From assembly GCA_945861585.1 (NCBI GenBank), contig CAMAVC010000003.1, positions 1 through 64,000 of the forward strand: DNA of 64,000 bases, given 5' to 3'. This document shows, one piece after another, positions 26,690-37,400 of the stretch. The notes below the pieces were generated by a model. It searched no databases. It was not told where the DNA came from and was given only the letters and a program-made list of their open reading frames with translations. Position 1 is the first letter of the stretch. Every line of letters starts with the position of its first letter. The DNA comes from Planctomicrobium piriforme (GTDB lineage Bacteria; Planctomycetota; Planctomycetia; Pirellulales; UBA1268). Made by a program: the position numbers and the translations under genes.

Positions 26690-27670
26690 ATGGGGACGGG
26701 AGAGCGGATGCGGTTGGCGATCGTGGCGGCGCCCAAGGCGTTTCAGGGCCACACGGGCATCATTCAGCGGAATGCGATCACCAGCTGGCGGGCGCTCGGA
26801 CGCGATGTCGACATTCTGCTCGGCGGAGATGTCGCCGGCCTCGGGAGCGTGGCGGCGGAGGTGCGGGCGGCTCGGCTCGGCCCGATCGCCGACGGTGTCG
26901 ATGGCCCGCCGCGGGTCGACGACCTGTTTGCCAAGGCGCGGGCGGCCACGCGGGCCGACCTGATCGCCTACGTCAATTCTGACATCATGCTGATGCCCGA
27001 CTGGCTCGCCGCCGTGCACCGCGCTGCGGATGCGTTCGCGGGGCAGGCACTCGTGATCGGCCGCCGCACCGATCTCGATGTCGAGGAGCGCATCGACGTC
27101 GCCGATCCACTCGTGCGGATCGATCTGCTCGACCGGGTGCGGCGGCAGGGCAGCCTGGCCGCCTGCGTGTGCAAGGACTACTTCGTGTTTCACCGCGACG
27201 CGTTCACGCATGTGCCGGCCTTCACGCTCGGCCGGGCCTACTGGGACAACTGGATGGTGCACGATGCCCGTGAGCGCGGCCTGCCCGTCGTGGAGATCAC
27301 GGCCTGCGCGACGGCGATCCATCAAAATCACGACTACGCCCATCTCTCGGGCGGCCGGCTGTCGGCCTACCTGACGAGCGCGGGGGCCCGGGAGAACCGC
27401 CGGCTCGCCGGCGGCAGCCGCATGATCACCGGCGCCGCGGCCACGCATGGCATGCGGGGCTCCGGAGCGATCGACCGAGTGCCGCTCTCGGCGATGGCCG
27501 CCTTCGCCACCGACCTGCCGCGGTTCGTGGGGCTCACGCTGGCGGTGGCCGGCGCTGGCGTGACGCAGGTCGTCCGTCAGGCGACGCGTCGCACCGGCTC
27601 GGTGCCCCTGCCGAAGGTGGTCCAGGCCAGCGGTGAGGCGCCGAAGATGCCGTCGCGGAAGGCGGCCTGA
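26690..27670 (+). CDS. Glycosyltransferase-like protein
   Basis: A 326-residue protein with a GT-A-like N-terminal half: a first strand RLAIVAAPKAF, then ADLIAYVNSDIMLMPDWLAAV near residue 105 (cut: AYVNSDIMLM), where NSD could be the metal/nucleotide-sugar motif, and a CATAIHQNHDYAH segment near residue 200 with histidines often seen in such enzymes. The C-terminal 100 residues include a hydrophobic stretch and a basic tail that overlaps the converging RND gene by 94 bases. ATG 26690 has AAGGGG upstream; ATG 26708 with GGGAG is equally possible and gives the neater N-terminus. Acceptor and donor unknown. Confidence 0.75.
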   Translation: MGTGERMRLAIVAAPKAFQGHTGIIQRNAITSWRALGRDVDILLGGDVAGLGSVAAEVRAARLGPIADGVDGPPRVDDLFAKARAATRADLIAYVNSDIMLMPDWLAAVHRAADAFAGQALVIGRRTDLDVEERIDVADPLVRIDLLDRVRRQGSLAACVCKDYFVFHRDAFTHVPAFTLGRAYWDNWMVHDARERGLPVVEITACATAIHQNHDYAHLSGGRLSAYLTSAGARENRRLAGGSRMITGAAATHGMRGSGAIDRVPLSAMAAFATDLPRFVGLTLAVAGAGVTQVVRQATRRTGSVPLPKVVQASGEAPKMPSRKAA

Positions 27671-29910
27671 TAGCGCCGCACGAAACTGTCGGTGACGACC
27701 AGGAGGGCCGGCAGGAGCATCAGCTCGGCGATCGTGGCCGCGGCGACGGCGGCACAGGCGAGCCGGCCAAACCCGGCCAGCGACGGCACGGAACTGGCCA
27801 TGACCGCCGCGAAGCCGACGGCGAGCACGAGCCCACCGAGCACGATCGGGTTGCCGGTCTCCGCGATCGCCCGCCTGATGGCGCCCTCGATAGGCAGGCC
27901 GGCACGCCTGTTCCGCGACACAGCCGAGAGCACGTGGACCGTGTCGTCGACGGCGAGGCCGAGGCAGACGTTGAATACGATCACCGTCGCCGGGTCGAGG
28001 GCCCGGCCGCTGAGCACGACCACCGCGGCGATCACGGCGAGCGGAAACACGTTGGGCACGAGGCTCACGATGCCGGCGAGGGGCGAGCGAAAGGCGAGGG
28101 CGAGGATCGTGCCGATCACCACCACCTCCAAGAGCAGGCTCGCCCCGAGATCGCGCACAAGCTGGCGGATGTTGCGGGCCGACACGACCGACATGCCCGA
28201 GAGTGTGAACTCATAGCCGGGGCGCTCGGCCGCCAGCCGTGCGAGTCGGGCCTCGATGTCGGCGTAGACGCCCTCGAGCGTGCGGGAGCCGAGATCGCCC
28301 ACGCGGGCCCTCACGATCGCCATGTGCGTTGCCGGATCGACCATTTCACGAAAGTCGGCGGGATCAAGCCGGCGTCGGGCCCGCTCGGGCATGTCCGCGA
28401 TCACGGTCGCCAGTGACACCGGCGGGGCCAGCCGGCCGTCTGACTCGAGCGCTCGGTGGGTCGCGGCGAGCGCGTCGATCACGGCAGCGTCGTGCCAGGC
28501 GGCCCCTGCCGGCCAGCGCACGAGCACGTCGACGCCCGAGGCGCCGCCGAAGTCGCGGTCGACACTCGCCAGTGCCCGCGCTGACGCTGTGCCATGAGGC
28601 AACGCATCGGCGATCCGGTTGTCGGCATCGAGCCGCACGCCGAGAAGGGCCAAAATCGCCGTGGCGGCACAGCCGATCGCGGCGATCGGGCGGGGATGCC
28701 GGAGCGAAAACGCCGTCAGCAGGGCGGCCAGCCGGCCGGCCGGTCGCCATGATCGACCCAGATGCATGCCCCGGGAGAACGCGGTCGTGGCGAGCAGCGG
28801 CGTGAGGAGCGTCACGGCGAGGAAGCTGGCGACGGCCCCGGCCGCCGCCGCGATCCCGAACGTGCGCACCGCCTCGATTCGGGCCGCGGCGAGCGAGGCA
28901 AACCCAATCGCCGTGACGAGGCTCGTGAGCCCGCAGGCGGCGCCGATTCGCTGCATCGCGCCGGTCGAGGCAGCCAGCGCGTCGACGCCTCGCCGTCGCG
29001 TGCGGCGCATGTCTTCCATGAAGTGGATCGAGTCGCAGGTGCCCACGACGAGTGCCAGCGACGGCACGACGCTCGTGAGAATGTTTACCGGCGCTCCACA
29101 CAGCCCGAGGATCCCCATCGCCCACACCGCGCCCACGAAGGGTGGCACGCACGCGACGACCGTCGACCTCAGGCTGCGGGCGGCGGTCGCGGAGAGAATG
29201 AATGCGAGCCCGAGGCCGAGCGAGTTGAAGACCAGCATGTCGCGCCGCAGTGCCTGTGATGCCTGGTGTCGCAGGGGAGGCAGGCCGGTGAGTTCGAAGT
29301 CGAGCGTCGTGCCGTCGTGGCGGGCGATGTCGAGAACGCGCTCGATGCTCCCGAGCGTTGCCGTGAGACGTTCGGCCGAGTTGGCCGCTTCGTCGAGCCG
29401 CACGAGCACGAGCGACGACATGGCATCGGCCGAAAGCAGGTGGCCGGCGACGAGCGGATGGCCCGCAGCCCTCTGCCGTGCCGCAGCTCGGGTCGCTGCG
29501 TCGAGTGGCCCGTCGGCGCGCGGAATGACCGGCAGCAGAGCCCCCGCCACACCCTGGCGGCGGACGTCGAAGATCGAACGCACCTGCACCACGCCGGGCA
29601 CCGTCGCCAGGGCGTCGCACAACGACCGCAATTCGGCGAGGGGCAGCGCGTCGAACACGTCGCCCGTACGGACCGTGGCCCGGATGATGCAATCGCGCTC
29701 CGGAGCGCCGAACCGCTCAGCCACCTCGTCGATCAGGCGGAACTCGGCCGCGTTGTCGCGGAGCAGCGACCGGAGGTCGTCGTCGAGGCGGAGCTTCGTG
29801 ATGCCGACGACGGCGGCGGCCGTCAGGCAGACGACGACGGCGAAGACGGCCCCGCGCCAGCGTCCGGGGTGTCCGGCAGCAGGTGACGCTCGGCCGGGTC
29901 GACAATCCAC
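27577..29910 (-). CDS. RND-superfamily (MMPL-type) membrane exporter
   Basis: About 777 residues with the layout of a single-chain RND/MMPL exporter: one N-terminal transmembrane helix, a periplasmic domain, about five helices (LVVGTCDSIHFMEDM holds the usual central Asp), a second N-like helix and periplasmic domain, and five more helices (VNVCLGLAVDDTVHVLS region with paired Asp). Such proteins export lipids, hopanoids or hydrophobic compounds. The start is uncertain: the frame is open to 30021 inside the SET gene, and GTG 29910 or 29940 are the nearest sensible starts; none has a good ribosome binding site. Overlap with the SET gene suggests coupling. Confidence 0.88.
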   Translation of the reverse strand: MDCRPGRASPAAGHPGRWRGAVFAVVVCLTAAAVVGITKLRLDDDLRSLLRDNAAEFRLIDEVAERFGAPERDCIIRATVRTGDVFDALPLAELRSLCDALATVPGVVQVRSIFDVRRQGVAGALLPVIPRADGPLDAATRAAARQRAAGHPLVAGHLLSADAMSSLVLVRLDEAANSAERLTATLGSIERVLDIARHDGTTLDFELTGLPPLRHQASQALRRDMLVFNSLGLGLAFILSATAARSLRSTVVACVPPFVGAVWAMGILGLCGAPVNILTSVVPSLALVVGTCDSIHFMEDMRRTRRRGVDALAASTGAMQRIGAACGLTSLVTAIGFASLAAARIEAVRTFGIAAAAGAVASFLAVTLLTPLLATTAFSRGMHLGRSWRPAGRLAALLTAFSLRHPRPIAAIGCAATAILALLGVRLDADNRIADALPHGTASARALASVDRDFGGASGVDVLVRWPAGAAWHDAAVIDALAATHRALESDGRLAPPVSLATVIADMPERARRRLDPADFREMVDPATHMAIVRARVGDLGSRTLEGVYADIEARLARLAAERPGYEFTLSGMSVVSARNIRQLVRDLGASLLLEVVVIGTILALAFRSPLAGIVSLVPNVFPLAVIAAVVVLSGRALDPATVIVFNVCLGLAVDDTVHVLSAVSRNRRAGLPIEGAIRRAIAETGNPIVLGGLVLAVGFAAVMASSVPSLAGFGRLACAAVAAATIAELMLLPALLVVTDSFVRRYQAAFRDGIFGASPLAWTTFGRGTEPVRRVA

Positions 29911-30332
29911 TGGCGGCAGACCGCCGTGCCGCACCGGCACGGGATCGCCGCGTCGGCTGGCCAGCAATAGTCGATCGAGAGCTCCTCGCCAGGCTCGATG
30001 CACCGGATCGTCTGCAGCCACAAGCGGTCTTCCTGGGGGCCCTCATCCTCGTCGAACCAATAGAAAAGTTCGCAGTTCGGATCGCAACTGTGGTTCACGA
30101 ATCGCAGCGGCGCCGCCGGTTCGAGCAGCTTTCCGCTCGGCAATTCCATGCAATATGAGGGGTCGGCAGGATGCTCGTCGAACACCTCTCCCTTGATTTC
30201 TCCGATCACGATCCCGGCACGCAGGCGACGAGCCGCGAACACACCCTGGCCGACATGGGTGGGGGCGACACGGAGCAGTCTGGTGAGCCGTTCGCGATTC
30301 GATTCGCGCACGGCGGGTTGCTTGGAGGTCAT
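29823..30332 (-). CDS. SET-domain protein lysine methyltransferase-like protein
   Basis: A compact 169-residue SET protein. It has the N-terminal GQGVFAARRLRAG strand, RFVNHSCDPNCE (the NHS/C pseudoknot motif that contacts S-adenosylmethionine), GEELSIDYCW (catalytic Tyr), and a post-SET CRCGTAVCRQWI with three cysteines that would bind zinc with the NHSC cysteine. SET enzymes are mainly eukaryotic; bacterial ones occur in chlamydiae and scattered others. The end of the gene overlaps the RND gene by about 88 bases. Substrate unknown; ribosomal or DNA-binding proteins are the usual guesses. No clear ribosome binding site before ATG 30332. Confidence 0.92.
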   Translation of the reverse strand: MTSKQPAVRESNRERLTRLLRVAPTHVGQGVFAARRLRAGIVIGEIKGEVFDEHPADPSYCMELPSGKLLEPAAPLRFVNHSCDPNCELFYWFDEDEGPQEDRLWLQTIRCIEPGEELSIDYCWPADAAIPCRCGTAVCRQWIVDPAERHLLPDTPDAGAGPSSPSSSA

Positions 30333-30414
30333 GATGGAGCCACGGACTCTAGCGATGTCTGATTCGGTGAGTCAACGCCCCTGACGTCAGACGCGTGTTC
30401 GACGCAGCAGGGCT

Positions 30415-31344
30415 TCAGGCCGTGAGGGAATCCCTGACGCGCTCGAGGAGCTTTTTCGTGGCCCGGATGCCGTCGGCTTCCGGCAGTGCCTTGCCCTCAT
30501 ACTCGATCCCGATCCAGCCGCGGTAGCCCGCGGCCAGCACGAGCCGCAGCATGCGGTCGTAGTCGGTGCGCACCTCGTTGCCAGCGTCGTCGAACTCGTG
30601 GCTCTTCGCGCTCACGCCCTTCGCGAACGGCATCAGTTCTTCGACCCCGCGATAGCGGTCGTAGTCGTGAAAGTTGCCGAAGTCGGGCAGCGTGCCGCAG
30701 TTGGGGCGGTTCACGAGTTTCATCACGCCGGCAAGCCATTCGCCGTTGCTGGACAGGCCGCCATGGTTTTCCACGATCACGTTCATGCCGAGCTGGCCTG
30801 CAAATTCCGCGAGCCGGGCGAGTCCGTCGGCCGCCAGTTTCTGCTGCTCTTCGAACGAGCCCTTGCTCGCGGCGTTGACCCGGATCGAGTGGCAGCCCAG
30901 CCGCTTGGCCGCTTCCACCCACGGAAAATGGTTTTCGATCGCCTGCGTGCGGGCCTTGTCGTCCGCGTCGCCGAGGTCGCCGAGTCCGTCGCACATCACG
31001 AGCACGTTGGTCACGCCCTCGTCTGCCGAGCGCTTCGCGAGCTCCACGATGTAGTCGTCGTCGCGAGCTTTGTCCTTGAAAAACTGGTTGACGTACTCGA
31101 CGGCATCGATGCCAAATTCGCGGCGGGCTGCCTTCGGGAAGTCGAGGTTGTCGAGCTTGCCGTCGAAGATCGTCTTGTGGAGCGACCATTCGGCGAGCGA
31201 GATCGTGAACGGGGGCGGCTTCACGGACGGCTCCAACGCGGCGGCCAATGATCGCGTGCCGACGAGCCCCGCGACGGAGGCGGCGCCTGTGAGCAGTGAC
31301 CGGCGGGAGAGTGGGCGGGATGGCAGCACGGACAAATTCCTCAT
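30415..31344 (-). CDS. Tat-exported sugar phosphate isomerase/epimerase-like TIM barrel
   Basis: A 309-residue xylose-isomerase-like TIM-barrel protein with a twin-arginine signal ([16 protein letters not shown]). Barrel motifs include [23 protein letters not shown] and GIEYEGKAL, which contribute the Glu, Asp and His metal ligands of the AP-endonuclease-2 fold. It resembles hydroxypyruvate isomerase-like proteins common in planctomycetes. Its ATG overlaps the POT transporter stop as ATGA, so the two are one translational unit; a periplasmic enzyme paired with an uptake system. Confidence 0.9.
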   Translation of the reverse strand: MRNLSVLPSRPLSRRSLLTGAASVAGLVGTRSLAAALEPSVKPPPFTISLAEWSLHKTIFDGKLDNLDFPKAARREFGIDAVEYVNQFFKDKARDDDYIVELAKRSADEGVTNVLVMCDGLGDLGDADDKARTQAIENHFPWVEAAKRLGCHSIRVNAASKGSFEEQQKLAADGLARLAEFAGQLGMNVIVENHGGLSSNGEWLAGVMKLVNRPNCGTLPDFGNFHDYDRYRGVEELMPFAKGVSAKSHEFDDAGNEVRTDYDRMLRLVLAAGYRGWIGIEYEGKALPEADGIRATKKLLERVRDSLTA

Positions 31345-32684
31345 TCCTCCGACCGAATATACCGGCGCGTCGGCAGAAATGCCGCCACGGGCACGAAGCA
31401 GATGGCGGCAGCGAGCATCGCACCGGCAAACAGCAGGTAGTAGGTCGTGCCCGTGACGAGCGGCTGGCCATCGACGCCGGTGGTGAGCCAGTTGACCGCG
31501 GCCGCCAGGAGATTGCCGGCGGATACGCTCAGGAGATACAGGCCCATCACGATGCTTTTGAGGGCCAGCGGGGCCTGCGTGTAGGAGAATTCGAGGCAGG
31601 TGACGCTGACCATGATCTCGGCGGCCGTGAGCACTGCGTAGGCGGCCAGCTGCCAGCCGATCGTCGGTCGGGCGCCCGCCTCGATCCGCCACTCCGCCGC
31701 GGCGATGATCGCGAACGACGCCGCTGCAAGGAAGAGTCCGAGTGCGATCCGGGCGAGGGGCGGGAACGGCGCGACCCGCTCGATCGCTGGCCACACGACG
31801 TAGGAAAACAGCGGGATGAATGCCAACACGAGCAGCGGGTTCACGGCCTGCACCTGCGAGGGAAGCCACTCGATGCCGGCGAACGTGCGATCGAGCTTCG
31901 CAGCCTGCAGCACCCACGACGACCCGGTCTGATCGAAGAGTGCCCAGAACACGGCGACGAAGCAGTAGACGAGCGTCAGCCGGCCGAGCGCCGCCCGCGC
32001 CTCGGGGCCACAGGCGTCCTTGAGCGCGCCGAGCCCCGACGGCGGCACGTGCACGAACGAGTGTCTGCCGAGCCAGAAGATGACCGTGGCTGCAGCCATG
32101 AACAGGCCCGGCACGCCGAACGCCCAGCCAGGGCCGAATCGGTCGAGCAGCCACGGTGTGAGCAGGCTCGACACGAAGGCCCCAAGATTAATCGCGAAGT
32201 AAAACCAGCTGAACACGCGCGACAGCAGGCTTTCGTTCGACGGGCCGAACTGGTCTCCCACGTGCGCCGAGACGCACGGCTTAATGCCCCCGGATCCGAC
32301 GGCGATGAGCCCGAGGCCGATCGCCAGGCCCGTGCGCGACTCATCGAGGGCCAGCGCCGCGTGCCCGGCGCAGTAGACGAGCGAGAGGAGCATGATCGTC
32401 GGATATTTGCCGAGCACGAAATCGGCCACGATCGCCCCGGCGATCGGAAAGAAATAGACGGCCGCCGAGAAGGCGTGGTACCAAAACTTCGCTTCGCCCG
32501 CGTTCATCGGAGCCGGGCTGCCGTCGCGGCCAACCAGGAGTGTCGTCATGAAGACCACGAGGATGGCCTTCATCCCGTAGTAGCTGAACCGCTCGGCCGC
32601 CTCATTGCCGACGATGTAGGGCACTCCTGGCGGCATCCCGACGATGGCCTGGGGGCTCGTGCGGTAGGCGGGGCGGCCTGGCAT
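31341..32684 (-). CDS. POT/PTR2-family proton-dependent oligopeptide transporter
   Basis: A 447-residue MFS-fold transporter with the family signatures [16 protein letters not shown] in helix 1 (the ExxER-type motif) and [13 protein letters not shown] in helix 5. About 12 transmembrane helices are visible. Family members take up di- and tripeptides, or nitrate and other solutes, with protons. ATG 32684 is used; an in-frame ATG at 32727 would add 14 residues. Transcribed divergently from the sulfatase-like gene across a 104-base gap. Confidence 0.92.
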   Translation of the reverse strand: MPGRPAYRTSPQAIVGMPPGVPYIVGNEAAERFSYYGMKAILVVFMTTLLVGRDGSPAPMNAGEAKFWYHAFSAAVYFFPIAGAIVADFVLGKYPTIMLLSLVYCAGHAALALDESRTGLAIGLGLIAVGSGGIKPCVSAHVGDQFGPSNESLLSRVFSWFYFAINLGAFVSSLLTPWLLDRFGPGWAFGVPGLFMAAATVIFWLGRHSFVHVPPSGLGALKDACGPEARAALGRLTLVYCFVAVFWALFDQTGSSWVLQAAKLDRTFAGIEWLPSQVQAVNPLLVLAFIPLFSYVVWPAIERVAPFPPLARIALGLFLAAASFAIIAAAEWRIEAGARPTIGWQLAAYAVLTAAEIMVSVTCLEFSYTQAPLALKSIVMGLYLLSVSAGNLLAAAVNWLTTGVDGQPLVTGTTYYLLFAGAMLAAAICFVPVAAFLPTRRYIRSEE

Positions 32685-32788
32685 GGCGGTGTGTTCCCGG
32701 GAACGCGAAGCGACGGAGGGGAGCATGGAGGATGCCGCACGGAAAGGCAATCCGGCTGCCAAGCAGCGAGGAATCTGCACAATGAGGC

Positions 32789-34021
32789 GTGAGCCCAACG
32801 GTGAACCGGATCAGCCCCATGCAGCCTGCCGAACCCGCCCTCCCGGATGCTTCCTCCGCAGGCGGGCTCCTCATCGTCACCGTCGATCGGCTGCCGGCCT
32901 GGATGCTCTCCAGCTACGGTGCCACCTGGGTTTCGACGCCAGCCTGCGACCGGCTCGCTGCGGCGGGAATCACGCTCGATCGCCTGCTCGCCACATCGGT
33001 CGATCCGCGGACCACGCTCGCCGACCTCGCCGCCCACGGCCGACTGTGGAGCGCGGCCACCGCGGCCGGCTGGCCGGCCACCCTCGTGACCGACGATCCC
33101 GCACTGCCCGAGCGGCCCGCCGGCGTCGAGATCGTCGAGGTGCCCGCCGCACCGGCTTCCAGCCCCGCCGACGAGCCTGACGGGACGCGCCTCGCCAGGC
33201 TCTTCGCCCGAGCGCGGGAGGTCGTGACCGCAGGTGGGCGGCGGCTCGTGTGGTGCCATGCCGGCAGTCTGGGCGTGGCGTGGGATGCGCCGCGCTCGTA
33301 TCGCGAGGCCTATGCCGATCCGGACGATCCGCCCCTTCCGGTAGGGGCCGACGTGCCGAATTTTTCGGTCACCCGCGACACCGACCCCGACATCGTCATG
33401 GGCTACCGGCAGGCATTCGCCGGCCAGTTGACGCTCTTCGATGCCTGCCTCGGCGGGCTCGTCGACGCCGTGCGGGCGGTGCAGCCCACGTGGGCGATCG
33501 CGGTCATCGGACTGCGCGGCATGCCGCTCGGGCTGCATGGCCAGGTCGGATGCAAGACGCCCGCCGACGCGCTCGGCAAGCCCTACGGCGAATGGGTGCA
33601 TCTGCCGGCGATCCTGGTTGCGGCCGACGGCCGCATGGCCGGCCAGCGGTCTGCCGACCTCGTGACGCCCGCCGATGTGGGCGCGACGGTCATCGATCTC
33701 GCCGGCCTCGCGCCCTTCGGATCAGCCACGACGTCGAGCGACGCCCGCAGTCTGATCGGCCTGTTCACCGACTGGCAGTACGATGCGCGAGACCGCGTGA
33801 TCGTGGCTGCCGGTGACTCGACGGCGATCGTGACCAGGGGCTGGCATCTCGTCGCTGAGCCCTCAGCCGACGGCACGCCGGTGCCTCGGCTGTTCGCGAA
33901 GCCCGACGACTTCTTCGAACTCTCCGACGTGGCCGACCGCTGCCCTGCTGTGGCCGAAGAACTCCTCGCAGCGCTCGCGGCCGGTGCCGACATGCCGCTA
34001 TCCGCCGATGCGCTCGGGTGA
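32789..34021 (+). CDS. Sulfatase/phosphatase-superfamily-like protein lacking the catalytic Cys/Ser motif
   Basis: A 410-residue protein with the fold words of the alkaline-phosphatase/sulfatase superfamily: LLIVTVDRLPAWMLSSYGA at the N-terminus, ATSVDPRTTLADL where CxPSR would stand, LFDACLGGLVDAV and, later, PADVGATVIDLAGL. The formylglycine cysteine is absent and the first metal Asp pair is reduced to VDR, so it is unlikely to be an active sulfatase. No signal peptide. GTG 32789 gives the longest form; ATG 32819 is an alternative without a better ribosome binding site. Role unknown. Confidence 0.8.
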   Translation: MSPTVNRISPMQPAEPALPDASSAGGLLIVTVDRLPAWMLSSYGATWVSTPACDRLAAAGITLDRLLATSVDPRTTLADLAAHGRLWSAATAAGWPATLVTDDPALPERPAGVEIVEVPAAPASSPADEPDGTRLARLFARAREVVTAGGRRLVWCHAGSLGVAWDAPRSYREAYADPDDPPLPVGADVPNFSVTRDTDPDIVMGYRQAFAGQLTLFDACLGGLVDAVRAVQPTWAIAVIGLRGMPLGLHGQVGCKTPADALGKPYGEWVHLPAILVAADGRMAGQRSADLVTPADVGATVIDLAGLAPFGSATTSSDARSLIGLFTDWQYDARDRVIVAAGDSTAIVTRGWHLVAEPSADGTPVPRLFAKPDDFFELSDVADRCPAVAEELLAALAAGADMPLSADALG

Positions 34022-34070
34022 ACCCGCGGGGCACCTGTTTACCACCGCGTACTCGACGCGGGTCTTAGGC

Positions 34071-34435
34071 GCACCGGCTTCGGGCTCCCCATATCCCGTC
34101 GCCGGACGTTCGCCTCTGCCCTCCAGGCTCCGGCTCACTCGGATTTGCCTGCGCTGCGCCATCCATGGCTCCGCTGGTCAAATACGCCGGCGAGCGGGAC
34201 ACAGGGAGCCCAAAGCCTCCTCAACTCGTAGGCGCTAAGAACTTTCGGCGGAGTCGGTCGGTGGGCACGCGCAGACGCAGGAGTCGTTGAGGACTATCGG
34301 CGTCTGAGCAAAACCCACGAGTCATGTACTCTCAACACGACCGGAGTCGAGCATGCCTACCGCCGGCTCCGAATGCGAATCATTGTCACCTGCACGTATC
34401 ACAGCGACGTGATATCGGGAGCCCGAAGCCGGTGC
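34071..34435. repeat. MITE-like repeat, copy 5, with 25 bp terminal inverted repeats
   Basis: A 365 bp element whose ends, 34071-34095 and 34411-34435, are inverted copies with 24 of 25 bases matching; the core is CACCGGCTTCGGGCTCCC. It contains the forward inner sequence (CCATCCATGGCTCCGCTGG) and the module at 34246-34377 that matches 4159-4291, with a one-base deletion relative to that copy. It starts 49 bases after the sulfatase-like stop and ends 18 bases before the stop of the converging AsmA-like gene. Bases 34022-34070 and 34436-34453 hold nothing else. Confidence 0.82.
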
Positions 34436-34453
34436 AGAGAGAGCCGTGCCGGA

Positions 34454-37400
34454 TCAGCGCCGGTTCTCACGCCGGGCGGCGGCGGCGGCCCGCAGGCTGT
34501 CGGGACCGCGGCGCTGCGCCTGCAACTGCTGGAGTGCTGCCGAGAGCGTGGGGAACGCCTCGGTCGAAATGTCGGGCTGGGCGAGCGTGCCGTCGACGTG
34601 CACAAGCATGAACTGGCCGCTCGCGCCGCCCAGCACCCGCTTCATGACGGGCAGCTGCGTCTCGGAATCACCCATGATCGAGCGAAACGTCATCTGCATC
34701 TGCCCTTCCATGTCGACCTCGCCGTTGCCGACGAGGCTGATCGCATCGCCCGACAGTTCGATGTTGTCGAGGTAGGCATGCGGCCCCTCGACCCGAAAAT
34801 CGACGAGGCTCGAACTGAAGGCCTTGCGATCGGGGGCCTTCACCCGCAGCACCTTGAGGAGCGCCACGATCACGGGCAGCTCGTAGATGTCGGCATCGCG
34901 GAGCCGCAGCTGCCCCCGCCCCGCGAGCGAGTGCATGCCCGCCCGCGATCCGCTGACTTCGATCGCGCCAAACACCTTGCCCCGATACCGCTGCGTGGCC
35001 GCGGTGCCCGCCAGCGACGCGGCCGAATCGGCGGCGAGGCGTTCGAGCTCGGCATCGGCAAGCGAGGCGGCCACGGTAAACGTGCCGGAATCGCCCGCGG
35101 CGACACTTCCGTCGACGAACACGGTGCCGCCGGCCACCCGCGCGGCCAGCCGCCGCGGCCGGCCATGCTTGGCGCCAGCCGGCATTCCGAAGCGCACGCC
35201 GGCCTGGTCCATGGCGAGCGGCCCCTCCACGCCGGTGAGCTGCACGCCCCGCCAGATGGCGCTGTCGAGCGCGATCTCACCGTCGGTCTGCCACGCGCGG
35301 CCGTCGGTCTTGCCCGTCAGGTGCACGCCGCCGTGCACATGCTCGAGTGCCACGCCGACGTCGAGCGACCCCTGCTCCATGTCGAGGTGGAGATCCCAGG
35401 CTGCGGCCGGCGCGGGGGCATCGGCCGGTCGTGGCTGGCCGGGATCGCCGGCCGGCTGCACCGCGTAGATGTCGACGCTGCCGGTAAGCGACAGGAGGCC
35501 GCGCGGGCGGACGGAAGCGAGGGCCTGTTGGAGCCCTGCCGGCAGCGCCTGGAGCACGTCGTGGTCGGCGCGAAAGCGGTCGGCTGCGAGCCGTTCGAAC
35601 GACACGTGCCAGCCTCCGTCGGCGCCGAATCGGCAGACCCCGTCGGTCGCGACGGTGGTGCGATCGTGGACACCCCGCACCCCGTCGAACCGCAGCAGGC
35701 CGTCGCGCCAGGTGAGCCGGCCGCGCAACTGCTCGAGCCGATAGGGAAACCAGGCCGGTTCAATCGAGACGGTGTCGCCCTGCGGCGTCGCCTCGAGCGC
35801 GACGTCGGTCTTGCGGGCCTTCACCTGATGGCGGACCGTGGCGGTGAACTCGGCGTTGCCACGCGGATCGATGTCGTCCCAGATTCGCACCATCGTGCGC
35901 GGCAAGGCGTCGCGGAGCTCACGGTCGAGCACGACCCCGCTGCCGGCGAGATGGAGCGTGAGATCGCCATCATCGCCGGCTTTGGGCACGAGCGACCCGT
36001 TGCACCGCACGACGCCCGTGTCGTTGGACCCCACCACATCCTTGATCGTCCACTGACCCCGATCCATGCGGACGGTGCCCGAGACATTCGAGAGCGGATA
36101 GGGAAATCCGGTGTACGACATGCTGCACTGCACGAGGCGGATGCCGAGCGTGTTGGCATGGCCGCCGGGCAACTGCGGCCCCCGGTCGTGCCGGAAGGCG
36201 AAGTCGAACGTGCCCTGCGCGTGAAGCGACTTCACGATCGCCGCACTCCGGGCTGGCAGTGCCGCGAGCAGGGCATCGTCGATCCGCATGCCATCGCCGC
36301 GCACCTCGAGGAAGCCGGGCATGCCTTCGCCGCCGGTGCGAAAGGCACCCTGCACCTGCACGGGGTGGCCGCCTGCCTGCCCGGTGAGATGGATCGAGAG
36401 CTGTTCACCCTGGAGCACGACGGTGCCCACGGTGCGGTCGAGTCGGTACGGAAAGCGGTAGTGGGTCAGCGAGGCGTTGCGGCAGCGCACCGAAAGGGTG
36501 GGATCGATGCGGCCCGCTCGGCGGCGCACCGTGGCGACCACGTCGACCTCGCCGGCCGGCAGCACCTTGCGCCAGTGCGCTGCGAAGCGCTCCGGCAGAT
36601 GGGCCTCCCATTGCCGGCTGACCGTGAGCCGCTCCGCCTCGACCGTGACGTCGAAATCGGCGTCACTCGCCCAGCCCGTGAGCCGCCCGCCTCCGCGGAC
36701 GAGTGTCGAGCCGGAATGGGCCTCGAACCGCTCGACGTGAATGCCGCCCCGATCGGCCCGAAACGTCGCCGTCAGATCGCTGAGTGCGAACGGCAGCGAC
36801 CGATGCTCGAAGCGGCCCGACTCCAGGCTGCCCGCCGCGGTGAAGGCGATGGCCGCGGGCGCCCGCACCGACCCCGCAGCCTGCCACTGCACGTGGCCGC
36901 GGCCCCGCAGGCCGGCGAGCCAATCCTGCACGTGTGTCGCCGCGAGCCGCTCGTCGGCGACGGCGAGGAAGGCCACGAGCCGATTCGAGACATCGAGCGA
37001 CTCGATCTGCCCCTGCATCTCGAATTGACCGCTCTGCGGTGTCACGCGTCCTTGGAATGCCAGCCGCTCGAAGCGGTCGCCCGAGGCGCTGCCGCGCACG
37101 ATCGCCGTGCCGGCGGCCTGCCCATCGGGCTGCACGTCGAGGCTCACCTGCCGCAGCGTCGACCGCAGCTGACGCCCGGGATCGTCGACGAGCAGCGTGG
37201 CGTCCTCGACCGACACGGGCACGAGACCCCCGGGCGCAGCCTCGCCGAACAGTTTCTGGAGGTTCCAGGCGCCATCGGTCTGCCGCACCGCATGCACCAC
37301 AGGCCGGCGCAGCCGCACGGCGGTGATCCGCGGCGGACCCGTGGCGAGCTCAGTCAGGCTCGTGGTGCAGGCGAGGCGGATCTCGTCGACCCAGACGATC

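Noticed and set aside
26035-26982. Open frame of 315 codons through the repeat element
   Set aside because: Its first half is repeat sequence and its second half is an out-of-frame reading of the glycosyltransferase-like gene.
28619-30196. Plus-strand open frame of 525 codons
   Set aside because: Antisense to the RND exporter and SET genes; Ser/Arg-rich without domains.
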